NCBI RefSeq assembly: GCF_002093115.1
Contig: NZ_NAAD01000026.1
Span: 1 to 35,790, forward strand
Source: Geothermobacter hydrogeniphilus
Lineage (GTDB): Bacteria > Desulfobacterota > Desulfuromonadia > Desulfuromonadales > Geothermobacteraceae
Direction of reading: 5' to 3'
DNA: 35,790 nt
Numbering within the stretch: the stretch's first letter is position 1; the number at the start of each line of letters is the position of its first letter. A program made the position numbers and the translations under genes. This document shows positions 15,944 to 24,206 of the stretch, piece after piece. Below the pieces are notes generated by a model. The model worked only from the letters and a program-made list of their open reading frames with translations. It did not search any database and was not told the origin of the DNA.

Positions 15944-16220
15944 GCGCCTGCTTTTCCTTACGTTCCCGTGAAATCAGGTAGAGATTGCGCAGATAGATGC
16001 TGAAGCCGGTCGACTGGCCGACGATAAAGACCAGATCCTTGCGGATGATGGCGTAGACCAGCAACAGGCTGCTGCCGCCGAGGCTGAAATACCAGAAGGC
16101 GACGGGAATCATGCTGCGCCGGTGTTTTTCCGAGTACAGCCACTGCACCAGGAAACGCATGAAGAAGAGCGCCTGCCCGGTGAAACCGAGAACCAGGATC
16201 GCTCCTTCACTCTTGGTCAT
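15924..16220 (-). CDS. LAB_N (lipid A biosynthesis N-terminal) domain membrane protein
   Basis: The 98-residue protein has three membrane helices. FFMRFLVQWLYSEKHRRSMIPVAFWYFSLGGSSLLLVYAI matches the small domain first seen fused at the N-terminus of some LpxB proteins. It is a SWEET/PQ-loop-like small membrane protein of unknown activity, repeatedly found between GT2 and GT39 genes. It may help flip or present the polyprenyl-linked sugar, which is inference. It overlaps the GT2 gene by 14 bases and the GT39 gene by 20, so it is tightly coupled to both. Confidence 0.85.
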   Translation of the reverse strand: MTKSEGAILVLGFTGQALFFMRFLVQWLYSEKHRRSMIPVAFWYFSLGGSSLLLVYAIIRKDLVFIVGQSTGFSIYLRNLYLISRERKEKQAHAEKNQ

Positions 16221-16926
16221 GGCGTTCTCCGATCTCGATGTTCAGATGGCGTTTCTGCATCCAGCGCACGGCGATGACATCGTAGAAACCCTCGATGCCG
16301 CGACGCAGGTTGGTGTATTTTGATTCTCCGTGCAGGCGGGGGCGGTGATTGACCTTGACCTCCTTGACCCGGGCGCCTTCCAGGCGCATCAGGGTCGGCA
16401 GGAAGCGGTGCAGGCCGCGGAACATCTTGATCCGTTTGAGCATCTCGGCGCGCATCACCTTGAGGGAGCAGCCGGTGTCATGGATGTTCTCGCTGGTCAG
16501 CCAGTTGCGGAAGCCGTTGCCGATACGGCTGCCGATCTTTTTCGACAGGGAGTCCTGGCGATTGTAGCGCCAGCCGGTCACCATGTCGTAGTCGCCGTAA
16601 TAGCGCAGCATCTCCGGCAGGTCGGCCGGGTCATTCTGCAGGTCGGCATCCATGGTGACGATCACATCTCCGTCCGCCGCCTGAAAACCGGCGTAAAGAG
16701 CGGCGGACTGGCCGCTGTTGCGGGCCAGGCGCAGATAGCCGATCTGCGGGTGCTGCTCCGCCAGGCTGCGGATCAGGTCGAAACTGCCGTCGGTGCTGCC
16801 GTCGTCGACCAGCAGCAGCTGAAAGTCGATCTGCAGGCGGTCCGTCACGCGGGCGATCTGTTCCCACAACTGCTGCAGGTTCCCTTCTTCATTGTAGACG
16901 GGAATAACAAAGGAAATTTTTTTCAT
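16207..16926 (-). CDS. GT2-family polyprenyl-phosphate glycosyltransferase (DPM1/ArnC-like)
   Basis: The 239-residue cytoplasmic enzyme has an N-terminal GT-A domain: SFVIPVYNEEGNL, then VDDGSTDGS (nucleotide and metal binding), DADLQNDPADLPEM, and the family's HRPRLHGESKY near the end. It should transfer a sugar from a nucleotide donor to undecaprenyl phosphate. Unlike ArnC it lacks the two C-terminal membrane helices, so it resembles the soluble DPM1 type. GGAGGGG precedes the ATG. It is the first gene of the GT2, LAB_N, GT39 unit. Confidence 0.9.
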   Translation of the reverse strand: MKKISFVIPVYNEEGNLQQLWEQIARVTDRLQIDFQLLLVDDGSTDGSFDLIRSLAEQHPQIGYLRLARNSGQSAALYAGFQAADGDVIVTMDADLQNDPADLPEMLRYYGDYDMVTGWRYNRQDSLSKKIGSRIGNGFRNWLTSENIHDTGCSLKVMRAEMLKRIKMFRGLHRFLPTLMRLEGARVKEVKVNHRPRLHGESKYTNLRRGIEGFYDVIAVRWMQKRHLNIEIGERHDQE

Positions 16927-17088
16927 CCGACCCCTCCGGGGATAAAATCAGCTGAGAATTCCATGAGGTTTCCCCTGCGGCCGGGGTTCCGGCCATCTGG
17001 CGTGAAAAGTAACATAAATTGGTTCATCCGGCCAGTTGGCAGCGAAGGCGGCGTTGTTGCTCACGATGAGGCTCTTCGCCGAACTCGG

Positions 17089-18999
17089 TCAACGATAGAG
17101 TCTGCGGGTAAACAGCTCATAGGCACTCTGGTAGATGGCGGTGGCGCGATCAAACAGTTGTCGGTCATCCGCCAGCTTCTGCTGGGAGTTGGTTTTCCGG
17201 TCGTAGCGATAGAGGGTCGCCGTTTTATGCAGGCCGAGGACCACCATCCGGTCATCGACCAGCATGGCGACATCGTGGTTGTGGTTGAGCAGCAGCGGAT
17301 GCTGTTGCGGGTCGCCCTGTTGGTTGAGGACGTCGATGCCGTAGAAGGGAGCGGTGTAATCGAGCCCGAGCAGGCCGAGGACCGTGGGGGCGATGTCGAT
17401 CTGGCCGATGGGGGCATCGAAGCGGCCCGGGGGCAGGTGCCCGGGAGAATAGAAGATGAGCGGAATATGGTAGTGGGCGATCGGGACTTCGGCGCTGCCC
17501 CGGAGCCGGGAGCAATGGTCGGCAACGATGACAAACAGGGTGTTGTCGAACCAGGGATGCTCTTCGGCCTGTTGCAGGAACTGGCCGAGGGCATAGTCGG
17601 CGTAGCGGACCCCGGCGGCACGGCCGCCGCCCTTGGCCGGGATGCCGGGAATCCCCTCGGGAAAGGTATAGGGGCGGTGGTTGGATGTCGACATGATCAT
17701 TGAGAAGAAGGGTTTGCCGGTTTGGGCCCGCTGATCGAAATAGTCGAGAGCGTGATTGAACAGGTCACCGTCGGCGACCCCCCAGATATTGGCGAAGGAG
17801 GGGTTGGGGATATCGGTCCGGTCACTGACGGCGAAACCGTTGCTGCTGAAAAAGTGGTTCATGTTGTCGAAGGTGCCGTAGCCGCCGTAGAGGAAACTCA
17901 CCTGGTAGCCATGCTGTTTCATGACCTTGCCCCAGTTGGCGATGTTTTCGCTGCCTGGGCGTTTGACGATTGCCTCGCTGGGGATCGGTGGGAAGGAACT
18001 GCTGATCGCTTCCAGCCCCCGCACGGTGCGGGTTCCGGAGGCATAAGCGCGGGTGAAGAGCAGTCCCTGCCGGGCCAGTCGGTCAAGGTTGGGCGTCAGC
18101 TTGTCGCGATTGCCGAAAATCCCGGTAAAGTCTCCGCTGAGGGATTCTTCGACCACCACCACGACGTTCAGCGGACCGAGTCCGTTACTGCGTCCCGGGT
18201 GCCTGCGGTTGAGGTTCTCGGGATTGCTGTCGATGAATTCACCATCTTTTTCGAGTTGGGCGCGGGTCAGTGCGAAGGCCTGTTTCCCCGGCAGGGTGCG
18301 ATAGTAGACGTCATAGTTCAGCTGGTTGGTGTGAAAGGCCTTGAACAGGCTGCTGATGCCGCTGTGGGCCAGTTCGTTGGTGACCCGGTTGGTGGAAAAA
18401 TCGAAGCTGTCGGTCGACAGCCACAAGGCCGGCAACAACAGGAGCAGGTGACAGGCGACGACCGGCAGCCGGCGGCGCCAAGGGCAGGGTTCGCTGAAGG
18501 CGGTCAGCACCCGCTCCCGGAATTTGCCGAACAGCAGCGCCGCCAGGATAGCGTCGATGAACAGGAACCAGAGAACCGGGTAGGATTCCCAGATGTTGAT
18601 CAATACCTCGCGGGGATAGATCAGGTAGTCGACGGCGACCAGGTTGAAGCGGGCGTCGAATTCGTCGAAGAAGAAAAACTCGACCTGGGCGAGGTAGATG
18701 AGTCCGAACAGGCTGAGAAAGATGATGACTGCAAACAGGCGTCGGTGCCAGCGGCTGCGGGCCAGGCGGTCGGGAACCAGTCCCAGGTAGAGGCTCGCCG
18801 GCAGGTTGAGAAACACCAGCGCCACCAGGTCGTTGACCGCGCCGACCAGCAGGATGCCGGGGAGGGCGGTCCAGCCGACCTCGGAGCCCGGTCCGAAAAC
18901 CTTCCACAGGATCAGTCGCAGCAGGGCCGACAGCAGCAGGTAGAAGAGGGAAACGGCCAGCAGGGGTTTGAAGCGGGCAACGAAAAAACGGTTCGACAT
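17089..18999 (-). CDS. LTA synthase-family sulfatase-like phosphotransferase
   Basis: The 636-residue inner-membrane enzyme has five N-terminal helices (to about residue 200) and a periplasmic alkaline-phosphatase-superfamily domain. Active-site elements are the metal glutamate in VVEESLSG (about 284-290), the likely nucleophile threonine in SGTRTVRG (T323 or T325), SNHRPYTFPEG, and VADHCSR near the end of the domain. Gram-negative members transfer phosphoglycerol or related groups to glycans or lipids (OpgB-like). The substrate here is open. I chose ATG at 18999 because GAGAAGG lies upstream and the protein starts just before the first helix. The frame from 19209 has 70 unsupported residues. 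It faces away from the two-component operon. Confidence 0.85.
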   Translation of the reverse strand: MSNRFFVARFKPLLAVSLFYLLLSALLRLILWKVFGPGSEVGWTALPGILLVGAVNDLVALVFLNLPASLYLGLVPDRLARSRWHRRLFAVIIFLSLFGLIYLAQVEFFFFDEFDARFNLVAVDYLIYPREVLINIWESYPVLWFLFIDAILAALLFGKFRERVLTAFSEPCPWRRRLPVVACHLLLLLPALWLSTDSFDFSTNRVTNELAHSGISSLFKAFHTNQLNYDVYYRTLPGKQAFALTRAQLEKDGEFIDSNPENLNRRHPGRSNGLGPLNVVVVVEESLSGDFTGIFGNRDKLTPNLDRLARQGLLFTRAYASGTRTVRGLEAISSSFPPIPSEAIVKRPGSENIANWGKVMKQHGYQVSFLYGGYGTFDNMNHFFSSNGFAVSDRTDIPNPSFANIWGVADGDLFNHALDYFDQRAQTGKPFFSMIMSTSNHRPYTFPEGIPGIPAKGGGRAAGVRYADYALGQFLQQAEEHPWFDNTLFVIVADHCSRLRGSAEVPIAHYHIPLIFYSPGHLPPGRFDAPIGQIDIAPTVLGLLGLDYTAPFYGIDVLNQQGDPQQHPLLLNHNHDVAMLVDDRMVVLGLHKTATLYRYDRKTNSQQKLADDRQLFDRATAIYQSAYELFTRRLYR

Positions 19000-19166
19000 A
19001 CGGCACCTTCTCGAAAAAGAGGAAATTTTCAGGGAGTGCATTACGCAAGTTGCCTGCCAGCCGCGACATCCATGTAAATTCGGCTCGTTGGATTGCGGCT
19101 GAGCTGTTTTGTGTATAAAAATTTGAACACCACAAGGGTTCCTGAAAGGGAATTGAGCAGAAATTT

Positions 19167-19253
19167 TTACTTCGGGTCGTCGTCCAGACGGTATTTCTTC
19201 AGTTTGCACTGCAGGTTGCTGCGGCTGATGTCAAGAGCCCTTGCCCATTCCTT
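19167..19253 (-). pseudogene. 3' relic of an NtrC-type regulator gene
   Basis: On the minus strand this reads KEWARALDISRSNLQCKLKK followed by YRLDDDPK and a stop. That is the C-terminal Fis-type helix-turn-helix of a sigma-54 activator. The complete regulator at 24796-26199 ends with nearly the same residues (AARNLGISRSNLQYKLKKYR). An in-frame TGA at 19254-19256 ends the frame upstream, and nothing else of the gene remains. It lies between the LtaS-like gene and the PmrA-like box, so it marks a former gene removed when the neighbouring operon arrived or rearranged. The tail differs from the intact copy, so it is probably an old paralogue rather than a recent duplication. Confidence 0.8.
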
Positions 19254-19289
19254 TCAAGTTACAGTCTTCAGCAAAACTAACAGACAATC

Positions 19290-19306
19290 CTTAAGGATGC
19301 CTTAAG
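19290..19306. promoter_or_regulatory. PmrA/QseB-like box (CTTAAG-N5-CTTAAG)
   Basis: CTTAAG at 19290-19295 and 19301-19306 are separated by five bases, giving an 11-base period. This is the spacing of the tandem half-sites (YTTAAK-type, five-base spacer) bound by PmrA and related OmpR-family regulators. A GATTAT lies just downstream. The box is 177 bases upstream of the regulator start and faces the same way, so autoregulation of the four-gene operon is likely. The rest of the 483-base gap 19000-19482 contains the regulator relic and no other gene. Confidence 0.6.
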
Positions 19307-19482
19307 GTGGTGCTGATTATCTTCGGGAAGGTTTGATATTTCAAGGCCAGTCTGTGGGCGCCGGTAACGATCATCGCTTTCATCAGGATCTTGGTTGCCG
19401 GATGGTAAGGTTTCTCTGTTGGGGTCGAACTTGGACCACGGACGAGAATCATCCGATCGGAGCGAGGACGGAGGTGTTTTTC

Positions 19483-20145
19483 ATGAAAATTCAGTTGGTG
19501 GAAGATGATCCGATGCTCGGCGATGCGCTGCGTTTGGGTTTGACCCAGGAGGGCCATGTTGTTGACTGGATCCGTAACGGCGAGGACGCTGCGTTGTCGT
19601 TACGCCTTGGCCGCTACGAGCTGGTGCTGCTCGACTTGGGGCTACCGGACCGCTCGGGCCTTGAGGTGTTGGTGGATTATCGTCGTTCCGGCGGCGAGGC
19701 GGCGGTGATCATCATCACCGCGCGCGATGCGGTCTCTGAACGGATCGCAGGACTGGACGCCGGTGCCGACGATTACCTGATAAAGCCTTTCGACCTGGAT
19801 GAACTGGCCGCCCGGATGCGGGCTGTGCAACGCCGCCGCCTTGGTCGGGCCGAGCCGCTTCTGGTGCATGGTGATTTGAAGCTCAATCCCGCGACCCGGA
19901 CTTGCAGCCTTCACGGGACTGAGGTTCTCCTGTCGCCCCGGGAGTTTGCCCTGCTGGAAGCGCTACTGGAAGCTTCCGGCAAAGTGCTCTCCAAGGAGGT
20001 GCTGGAAGAACGCCTCTACGGTTGGGGCAGCGAAATCGAGAGTAACGCCGTAGAAGTCTATATTCATCACCTGCGGAAAAAATTCGGCGCGAAGTTGATC
20101 CGCACCGTGCGTGGCGTCGGCTACCTGCTGGGAGACCCGCCGTGA
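19483..20145 (+). CDS. OmpR/PmrA-family response regulator
   Basis: The 220-residue cytoplasmic transcription factor has a receiver domain (1-118) with acidic pocket E7-D9, phospho-acceptor D51 (VLLDLGLPD), T79 and K101 (YLIKPF). The winged-helix domain (about 125-220) shows LSPREFALLEALL, SNAVEVYIHHLRKKF and RTVRGVGYLL. The pattern is of the PmrA/QseB/TctD subgroup. I chose ATG at 19483 with GGAGG at 19470-19474; upstream residues in the frame are not family-like. Its stop overlaps the kinase start as GTGA. The CTTAAG direct repeat upstream is the expected kind of target. Confidence 0.94.
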   Translation: MKIQLVEDDPMLGDALRLGLTQEGHVVDWIRNGEDAALSLRLGRYELVLLDLGLPDRSGLEVLVDYRRSGGEAAVIIITARDAVSERIAGLDAGADDYLIKPFDLDELAARMRAVQRRRLGRAEPLLVHGDLKLNPATRTCSLHGTEVLLSPREFALLEALLEASGKVLSKEVLEERLYGWGSEIESNAVEVYIHHLRKKFGAKLIRTVRGVGYLLGDPP

Positions 20146-21482
20146 ATTCGATGCGCAAAAAACTGTTGCGTTGGCTGCTGTGCGGTCAGTTGCTGGCAGT
20201 CGTCCTTTGCTGCCTGGTGAGCTTTTATTACGTGCGCGGCGAGTTGGAGGACCTGTTCGATGACCGCTTGCGGCAGCTTGCCTACAGCGTGCCGGTCGAC
20301 GGAGACTTCGAGCTGCCCGCCCCACCGCCGCTGACCAACCTGCAGGACGACGAGGACGACTTCGTGATCCAGATCTGGCGTGCCGATGGCACCCTGCTGC
20401 GACATCTCAACCGCAAAGAAGGATCTCCGGCACTGGTTAGGGAGGGGTTTTCCACCCATTTCTCTCATGACATGCTCTGGCGCAGTTTCGTCCACCGTCG
20501 GGGCGCGCGCCTAATCCAGGCCAGTCAGCCCTTTTCCGACCGGCTGGAGATGACCACCGGTATTGCTGTAGGTGCCATTGCCCCGGTGCTGCTGTTGATC
20601 CTCGTGTTGGGTGGAATCATCTGGGTCAGTGTCACCCGCAGCCTGCGCCCGTTGACGGACCTCACCGCCGGTCTGCGTCGACGGCAGCCTTATGCGCTCG
20701 ACCCGTTGTCGGAAGAGAACCTGCCGGATGAATTGCAGCCCCTGGTCCAGGCTCTGAATAGCCTGCTGGCCCGGCTCGAATCAGCGATTGAGGGACAGCG
20801 GCGTTTCGTTGCCGACGCCGCCCATGAGTTGCGCACCCCGCTGGCGGCGGTTCAACTGCAGGCCCAGGTATTGCAGCAATCCCGCGGAAAAGAAGAACGG
20901 CAACAGGCCCTGGAGCAGGTTCGGGTCGGCACCGAACGAGCGACGCACCTGGTGCGACAGCTGCTGACCCTGGCCCGGTTGGAGCCGGAGGACCGGCTGA
21001 GGTTGTTTGAACCGGTTGATCTCTGTGCCCTGGTAAAGACCGTGGTTGCCGAGCAGGCGCCCACCGCTCTGAAACGGGAGATCGACCTCGGTGTGTGCGA
21101 GGCCGAACCATTGACCCTCATCGGGGATTCGGAGGGATTGCGGATCCTGCTCGGCAACCTGGTGGACAATGCCGTCCGCTATACTCCATCCGGCGGTCAG
21201 ATAGATGTCGCTCTGCGATGCGAGGGTGGCCAGGCCCTGCTGGTGGTTGAGGATAATGGACCGGGGATCCCTGCAGCAGAGCGCACGCGAGTTTTCGAAC
21301 GCTTTTACCGCCGGCCCGGCAGCGAGGTTTCCGGTAGCGGACTGGGACTGGCCATCGTGCGTGAGATTGTTATCCGCCACCGGGGCAAAATTGAACTGGA
21401 TGAAGGTGCACAGGGCGTCGGCCTGCGCGTCTCGGTGTGGTTGCCGCTTGGTTTGGCCAGACAACAGCAAGGTGAATGCTGA
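20142..21482 (+). CDS. Sensor histidine kinase (QseC/PmrB-like)
   Basis: This 446-residue membrane kinase is the partner of the preceding regulator. Membrane helices lie at about 11-30 and 140-163, and the periplasmic sensor is about 110 residues. The sensor contains an acidic cluster D69-D73 (DDEDD), a possible site for Fe(III), Mg or a cationic peptide as in PmrB/PhoQ, though this is inference. A HAMP linker follows, then the HisKA site FVADAAHELRTPLAA with H228. The ATPase domain has the N box LVDNAVRYT, G1 VEDNGPGIP and G2 GSGLGLAIV. The GTG start overlaps the regulator stop; ATG at 20151 is an alternative. Its stop overlaps the PAP2 start. Confidence 0.93.
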   Translation: MNSMRKKLLRWLLCGQLLAVVLCCLVSFYYVRGELEDLFDDRLRQLAYSVPVDGDFELPAPPPLTNLQDDEDDFVIQIWRADGTLLRHLNRKEGSPALVREGFSTHFSHDMLWRSFVHRRGARLIQASQPFSDRLEMTTGIAVGAIAPVLLLILVLGGIIWVSVTRSLRPLTDLTAGLRRRQPYALDPLSEENLPDELQPLVQALNSLLARLESAIEGQRRFVADAAHELRTPLAAVQLQAQVLQQSRGKEERQQALEQVRVGTERATHLVRQLLTLARLEPEDRLRLFEPVDLCALVKTVVAEQAPTALKREIDLGVCEAEPLTLIGDSEGLRILLGNLVDNAVRYTPSGGQIDVALRCEGGQALLVVEDNGPGIPAAERTRVFERFYRRPGSEVSGSGLGLAIVREIVIRHRGKIELDEGAQGVGLRVSVWLPLGLARQQQGEC

Positions 21483-22078
21483 TGGAACAATGGAATCTTA
21501 AATTATTTGCCCTGATCCACCAAGGCGCCGGCCAACAACCCTTGGTCGATGGTTTGGCGATTTTTTTCGCCGAAGGCGGCCCCTACCTGCTGATGCTGGT
21601 GCTGGTAGTCTGCTGGCTGGTGGCAAAGGATGAGCGCCGTCCCACGTTACTGGAGGCGACCGAGGCGGGCCTGCTCGGGCTGCTGACCAACCAGTTCCTT
21701 GCCCTGTTGATTTGTTATCCGCGACCCTTCATGGTCGGGTTCGGGACCCCTTTGATTCCCCACGCTCCGGAGAATTCCTTCCCCAGTGACCATGCCACGC
21801 TGATGCTCTCCGTCGCCATCTACCTGCTCTTTTCCTGGGGCTGGCGCGGCTCCGGGCTGCTGCTGTTGCTGATGGCCCTGGCGACCGCCTGGGGGCGGGT
21901 GTACGTCGGTATCCATTTTCCTCTCGATATGCTCGGCTCCCTGTTGGTGGCACTGTTCTGTTCTGGGTTGGTGTTGTGGCAACGTGGGCTGCTGACATCG
22001 TTGAATGGTCGCCTGGTGCGACTTTATCATGGGTTGAATGACGCCCTGATTCAGGGAGGGAAGAGCCTGAGAGGCTAG
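21476..22078 (+). CDS. PAP2-family membrane phosphatase (BcrC/LpxT-like)
   Basis: The 200-residue protein has about five or six helices and PAP2 motifs: PRP at 82-84, SFPSDHAT (P103, S104, D105, H106) and GRVYVGIHFPLD (R141, H147, D151). The usual Lys-x6-Arg-Pro motif is incomplete: the Lys position is not a lysine. The catalytic histidines and late Arg are kept. Relatives dephosphorylate undecaprenyl pyrophosphate or move phosphate to lipid A. Location after a PmrB-like kinase points to envelope remodelling. Starts at 21476 or 21482 both overlap the kinase end; the next gene begins 3 bases after the stop. Confidence 0.87.
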   Translation: MLMEQWNLKLFALIHQGAGQQPLVDGLAIFFAEGGPYLLMLVLVVCWLVAKDERRPTLLEATEAGLLGLLTNQFLALLICYPRPFMVGFGTPLIPHAPENSFPSDHATLMLSVAIYLLFSWGWRGSGLLLLLMALATAWGRVYVGIHFPLDMLGSLLVALFCSGLVLWQRGLLTSLNGRLVRLYHGLNDALIQGGKSLRG

Positions 22079-22081
22079 CAC

Positions 22082-24010
22082 ATGGACTGGACACACCTCT
22101 GGACCGACAGCTTGCAGTGGGTCAGCCTGCATCCGGTGGTCGCTTACCTGTCGATCGGACTGATCTCTCTGTCGGAGTCTCTGGCCCTGGTCGGGTTACT
22201 GGTTCCCGGCACGGTGATGATGGTCGGCATCGGCGCGCTGGCCGGCAGCGGCGCGCTGTTGATCAGGCTGACTCTGCTGGCGGCGATGGCGGGGGCCATC
22301 GCCGGTGACGGTATCAGCTTCTGGCTGGGGCGTCACTATCACCGTGAGATCGGCCGAATCTGGCCCTTCAGCCGCTATCCGCAGATGCTGGACAAGGGCG
22401 AGGCGTTTTTCAACCGACACGGCGGCAAGAGTGTTTTCTTCGGACGCTTTGTCGGCCCGGTGCGACCGGTGATTCCGATCGTCGCCGGGATGCTCGACAT
22501 GCCGGCCGGGCATTTCCTGATCGTCAATATTCTCTCAGCGATCGGCTGGGCCTTCGCCTACTTGATGCCCGGCGTAGTGCTCGGCACCTCCATGGCCCTG
22601 GTTGGTGCTGTCAGCACCCGTCTGGCGGTACTGCTCTTTCTCTTTCTTGGCCTGCTGTGGCTGGCCTGGCAGTTGGCTCGCCGAGGTGCGCGGTTGCTGA
22701 TGTCCCTCGGCACTGACGAGAGTCGTCCCCTGCTGGTGCTGGGGATTGCCCTTGTGGTGGCGGCCGGGCTTTTTCTGGGAGTTCTTCAGGACCTGCTCAG
22801 TGGTGACCCGCTGGTTTTGGCTGACCAGTCCGTCTATCATTTTCTGCAGGCCCTGCGCAATCCCTGGGGAGACGCCCTGCTGGTGGCGGTGACCGAACTG
22901 GGCGATGCGACCAGCAATATCGCGGTCATCGGCACTGTTGTTGGTTTGCTGGTGTTGCGAAGACAGTATCGTTCACTGCTCTACTGGTTGGCGGCGGTTG
23001 GTGGTGGTGTCGGTCTGGTGCAGTTGTTCAAATGGCTGCTACACCGGCCCCGGCCGATCAATATCTACCAGGGGATCTCCTCCTGGGGCTTTCCCAGCGG
23101 GCATACCACCATGACGGTCGTGGTCTACGGATTTCTGGCACTTCTGCTGATCCGCGGTCTATCATCACGCTGGCGATCCTGGCCGTTCGTCTTTGCCTTG
23201 ACGCTGTCGTTGCTGGTGGCTTTTTCCCGTATCTACCTCGGTGCCCACTGGCTTTCGGACGTGCTGGGCGGGATGGCCCTCGGCTGGGCCTGGGTCTGTA
23301 TTCTGGGGCTGTTCTATCTGCGTCGGCAACCCGTATTCGATGGCCGCGCCCTAGTCCCGGCGGCCCTGCTGGCGTTGGTGCTGGCTGGTTCCTGGCATAT
23401 TGGCAGCCGTCACAACGCGGACCTGACCCGTTATCGGGTCCAGGCGCCGGTCCAGAGCCTGTCGGCTGCGGACTGGTGGCATCAGGGCTATCAACATCTT
23501 CCGGGGTGGAGGACCAGCCTGCTGGGAGACCGTGAACAGCCGCTGACGCTGCAGGTTGCAGTGCTGCCGGAGGAGATTGTTGCGACGTTGCAGCCCAGAG
23601 GATGGAGGACCGTACAAGGAGAGACCGCCAGGCGGTATCTGAACTTGGTCACCTCCCACCCGGATATTGCCGAATTGCCGGTGTTGCCCCAGTTCGCCGC
23701 GGGAGAAAAGAGCGTCCTGACGATGATCCGCCCTGCTTTCGGCGAAGGGAGGATGGTGTTGCGTCTCTGGCCAAGTTCCTGGCAACTGGACAACGGCCGG
23801 AGGATTTTTGTTGGGGTGATTGAAACCGAGACGGTACGACCGTTTGCTGAGTTGTTGACCCTCCCCCTGGGGAAAAAGGATTTTTCCGAGGCACTGCGGA
23901 CTTTGAGCATCGACCTTTCGCGATTCAAGATGGGGATCAGGGAGCGGTCGACTCTCCCTCCCGTACTGTTGTTGAAGAACAGACAGAACAACCTGTCGCA
24001 AGGACAATAA
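22082..24010 (+). CDS. DedA-PAP2-LssY three-domain membrane protein
   Basis: This 642-residue fusion has an N-terminal DedA/VTT domain (about 15-200, with LVPGTVMMVGIGALAG and the FFGRFVGPVRPVIPIVAGM loop). Next is a complete PAP2 phosphatase (about 215-430, KWLLHRPRP near 316, FPSGHTT near 337, SRIYLGAHWLSDVLGG near 381-396). A C-terminal LssY-like domain (about 440-640, DWWHQGYQHLPGWRTSLLGDREQPLTL) is probably soluble. DedA proteins translocate lipid carriers such as undecaprenyl phosphate, so flipping and dephosphorylation are combined in one chain. It ends the regulator operon. Unlike the small PAP2 upstream, this domain keeps the full KxxxxxRP motif. Substrate is inferred. Confidence 0.9.
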   Translation: MDWTHLWTDSLQWVSLHPVVAYLSIGLISLSESLALVGLLVPGTVMMVGIGALAGSGALLIRLTLLAAMAGAIAGDGISFWLGRHYHREIGRIWPFSRYPQMLDKGEAFFNRHGGKSVFFGRFVGPVRPVIPIVAGMLDMPAGHFLIVNILSAIGWAFAYLMPGVVLGTSMALVGAVSTRLAVLLFLFLGLLWLAWQLARRGARLLMSLGTDESRPLLVLGIALVVAAGLFLGVLQDLLSGDPLVLADQSVYHFLQALRNPWGDALLVAVTELGDATSNIAVIGTVVGLLVLRRQYRSLLYWLAAVGGGVGLVQLFKWLLHRPRPINIYQGISSWGFPSGHTTMTVVVYGFLALLLIRGLSSRWRSWPFVFALTLSLLVAFSRIYLGAHWLSDVLGGMALGWAWVCILGLFYLRRQPVFDGRALVPAALLALVLAGSWHIGSRHNADLTRYRVQAPVQSLSAADWWHQGYQHLPGWRTSLLGDREQPLTLQVAVLPEEIVATLQPRGWRTVQGETARRYLNLVTSHPDIAELPVLPQFAAGEKSVLTMIRPAFGEGRMVLRLWPSSWQLDNGRRIFVGVIETETVRPFAELLTLPLGKKDFSEALRTLSIDLSRFKMGIRERSTLPPVLLLKNRQNNLSQGQ

Positions 24011-24206
24011 AGGTATGTTGCATTAGATTGTCAGCTGGATCGTCGCCACCGTTGGCCACTGGTGGGGTTCCCCGGATATCACCGGGCTGATGTTTCTCGA
24101 GCCCGTCTTTTCCCCTTTTCCCGGTGAGGTGGTGGTGTCGCCGGCTGGCCGGGCTAGCGTGGATGAACCTGCTCCCGTTCGCTGCTTTCACAACCCTCGG
24201 CGCCTG

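Noticed and set aside
16979-16994. GGCCGG/CCGGCC stem after the LtaS-like gene considered as a terminator
   Set aside because: Six-base stem without a T-run; too weak to call.
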